The notes below the pieces were generated by a model. That model did not search any database. It saw only the letters and a program-made list of their open reading frames with translations, and had not been told where the DNA came from. Positions 61,401-64,000 of a DNA stretch of 64,000 nt are shown one piece after another. A program made the position numbers and the translations under genes. The DNA is from Chamaea fasciata (taxonomy: Eukaryota > Chordata > Aves > Passeriformes > Sylviidae), in NCBI GenBank assembly GCA_029207755.1, contig JARCOQ010000002.1, positions 3,534,001 through 3,598,000 of the forward strand, written 5' to 3'. Every line of letters starts with the position of its first letter. Positions within the stretch are counted from its first letter, which is position 1.

Positions 61401-64000
61401 GAGACAAAAGAATGATGTGCGGAAGTTGGGTAAATCAATAACTAATTGTAAAGTATGCATGCAGTCCTAGAGGTGATCCAATAATTGAAATCTGCTGCTG
61501 GTCACTTGAGTCCTGTTTAGCAGGGTCAGCTCATAATTCAAGTGACTTTTGCACTTCTCATTGATTTTATTTAGCAGCAGATTTGTGGTTCACATAAGAC
61601 TATTCATTCCTCAGTGCTGGTTCACATTCAATGAAAGCAATTAAACTTGATTAAATATGTTTGTATTTAATCTTTAAAAAGTTGCCAATAAGATTTTTTT
61701 TATTATATACTAATAACAAAACTGTGCACAATAAAAACTGCTGGGTTTATTTTCCTCTTTAGGCTTACAGCATTCAGAGGAATACTGTATTATTTCATGA
61801 GAAAAAAAAAAGCAGGTTGATAATCTTTTTCTGTAAATATTAGTTATTAGACCCACAGACAGTTAAAGCAGTGGGAGATGAAGGAAATAAAAGAGACAAT
61901 CTCTAGAAATTAGAGAAGTTTCCATTTCCATACCTTCAGCTATTAAAGCTTTGGTTTGTTTCGTGGCTTTTTTGCCTTTTTCTTCTGTCCTTCCGGAGCC
62001 AACCAGACAGGAGCCAATATCAAAGGAGCTAACAGGGAAAACACCTGCAGCAGGTGAAGAACCAGGATGCTGAGGCACAGGCAGCAAAGATGAGAGACAC
62101 AAACAGAGAAGTGTGTTCCAACTCCTAGGCTGCCAACATTTCTCTTTGGGAGCCCCAGCAGTTCAGCACAAGAAAAAAAGGTCACAACAAACTTGTGTCA
62201 GACACACAACCAAGGCAATCATCAGGATGAGAAATAAGAGCAACATCAATATTCCTAAACCTTTCAGCCCTGCACCATGTGCAATTCAGGCAAATGAATA
62301 TTTCTGAACCAAGAGGGGTTTTTTACCCTACTCTAAAAACCTAAATAATGTTCTGCAGGTACTTGACAGAGGTGTTTTGGGTTTTTTTTTTCCTTTGTGT
62401 TAATCTCACCTTTAGCATTTCAGGCTGAAGATTTCTGTGATGCTCTACTACAATTTGCTATTGCCCTGGTTCTCATTCCTAACCCATGGCAGAATTCACC
62501 AGACAGAAAGTGCAACAGAGAAAAATAGAGAGCAGTGTCTACGAAGTCTTCTGTTTCAGACCTGCAGAAGCTTATTGTGCCATTGTAAGCATTGTGGGTG
62601 ATGGATAACTGAGCAAGTGATACCAAAGTTGTAAGATTTTGATTTAGAACCAAAAGTAAGCTGTCTGTGCCCTTAAACAGTTGCTTAGAAAATGCTGCTT
62701 AACCACTTCACTATTTAATTTCTAGAACACATTCATAACAAACTTGATGAGATGGTAAACTCAATTTTTAAAATAAAAATCCTTGCGTACCAGGCTCTCC
62801 ATGTGCATTAAAAACATCAGAAGGAACTGAGATGGAAAGACGACTGATTTTGGTTTTACAAGACTACATCCAGTTTTCTTTGCAAATTCCCCAATCTATT
62901 TATGATGAGATGCGTAAAGTAATAATTACTGGTCCCAGTTCTCACATATAAGTCAAGAATGTCTCCATTAAACCTTTTTTCAATATTTCTTCATTTCTAG
63001 GAAAAGAACTGTGGGATTGAAAAGACGACATCTTTAGTAGTTTATCGAATATTAAGCAGAAGTAAGCTGTAAAATACAGGCCACTTCATCTTCTCTCCCT
63101 TTCTTTTACTCAGTTTTGGTTTGGAAGTTTGCTGTCAGTGCTCTACATCCTAAATAACATGGATCTTCCTGCTATTTTCTTGTCTAGGGCTAACACAGAT
63201 GAGACACAACACTTTCCAGTTTTTAAATGGTTAGAATTTAGAAAATTTATAGAGAAACCTTCCTCTAAGTCAGTGTTTAACTAAACTGACCCCTTTTGTA
63301 TCTGGAAAAGACAATGTCACCTGAAGCACTACAACAACCATATATTAACAACTTGCTTATTCACCTGAGTGAATTCTCAGAGAACTGCTTTGAGAGAACT
63401 CCAAGAACAGCATCTTTTGTAGCATATCTTGTCTCGACCAGCAACACTAACAACAAAGAAAAAAATCTAGGTCTTCAGAAAAGCAGTTTCCTAAACAATA
63501 TAGAGAGCAGGTTATGAAGCCTAGTCCCACGTCCAGGCTACAAGTTGTTAAACAGGTTCAAAAAAAAAAACCCCAACAACATCAAAACCCAGATCTTTAA
63601 TTCTCAAGTAAGCAGAACATAAAAAAATTAAGTTCCTATTTCTGCTGCATAGAGCAGTTCTTACATAGTTCCCATTTGTGCTGGCTGGGAGGTGCCCTTT
63701 GACTCCTGCCTAACACGGAGTGCAGGATTTTTATTGGCAAAATTGCATCCTAACAGGTAAACTGCAGAGAACAGTTCAGAATTATGCTGATCTAGGAAAA
63801 AAAAAAAAGTAGAAAGAGAGACAAAAAACCCTATCAGCAAGCCTTATCATATTGCAGGCCTGGTGCCAAACCTCTGAGCTCTGCAAATGTGAGAGGTTTG
63901 AGGCATTAGTGTAGAAAACACAAATGTTCCCCACCCTCCATATAATTTGCAGGAAGCGTTGCAGCTATGTAATCAAAGCCTATGCTTAAATATGCCATTT
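55484..64000. other. Gene-free AT-rich DNA, right flank
   Basis: No gene, RNA gene or identified transposon. Contents are a G-run cluster at 56712-56752, a purine-rich plus strand at about 57640-57960, an imperfect tandem duplication at 58114-58190, the 14-nt palindrome GCTTGCATGCAAGC at 58434-58447, and A runs near 58590, 61363 and 63560. The longest frame in the window (56720-57115, 131 codons, plus) lies here and resembles no known family. The stretch 61440-61740 has the dense TAATT/CAATTAAA texture of conserved non-coding DNA, which is only an impression. Confidence 0.65.
58114..58190 (+). repeat. Imperfect tandem duplication
   Basis: ATTACAGATTGTA...TATATC(T/C)GG(T/C)TGGA occurs at 58114-58151 and again at 58163-58190. 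The first unit contains an extra internal copy of ACAGATTGTA. The pattern suggests successive slippage events. Confidence 0.85.

Noticed and set aside
1..64000. CRISPR array, operon, phage or toxin-antitoxin system
   Set aside because: No regularly spaced repeats, no compact co-directional genes and no ribosome binding sites; the DNA is clearly vertebrate non-coding sequence.

Overview
This window looks like vertebrate nuclear DNA, and specifically bird DNA, most probably from a songbird (Passeriformes). Three things support that. There are several CR1 LINE fragments with typical avian 3' ends (7753-7910, the 17050-18505 complex, 36526-36616). There is a tRNA-Ile-derived SINE with a CR1-like tail that matches TguSINE1, a family known from passerines (23315-23436). 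There is an avian ERVL-type solo LTR with a 5-bp target duplication (54911-55483). The rest is AT-rich, CpG-poor, repeat-poor sequence with many A and T homopolymers. No bacterial, phage or organelle gene organisation is present.

I find no protein-coding gene, rRNA, functional tRNA or CRISPR array. The open reading frames are short (at most 131 codons), lie on both strands, resemble no family I recognise and often run through low-complexity or repeat DNA. The window is best read as a gene desert or the interior of a very long intron. No flanking gene is visible, so I cannot say which.

Layout: 1-7.75 kb is unannotated AT-rich DNA. At 7.75-8.77 kb a minus-strand CR1 tail abuts a minus-strand LTR-like element. 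From 8.8 to 17.0 kb there is little beyond an E-box/POU-like motif cluster at 11.85 kb. At 17.05-18.5 kb one plus-strand CR1 copy is split by two later insertions: a 463-bp piece flanked by an 11-bp near-duplication, and a 334-bp LTR-like unit. At 23.3-25.1 kb lie the SINE, several palindromes, a small CpG cluster and a pair of complementary GT-rich and AC-rich tracts. A perfect 13-bp hairpin lies at 29.94 kb and a CR1 tail at 36.5 kb. Two diverged copies of a ~475-bp sequence sit in direct orientation at 40.35 and 47.03 kb. A perfect 12-bp palindrome lies at 50.3 kb and the ERVL LTR at 54.9-55.5 kb. The last 8.5 kb hold only minor repeats and possible conserved-element-like DNA.

The identifiable content is therefore a layered record of retrotransposition in a passerine non-coding region. 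The least explained items are the 475-bp direct repeat pair, the unidentified 463-bp insertion in the CR1, and the perfect inverted repeats. I saw nothing that amounts to a new multi-gene system. Family names come from recall of consensus sequences, with no database search.
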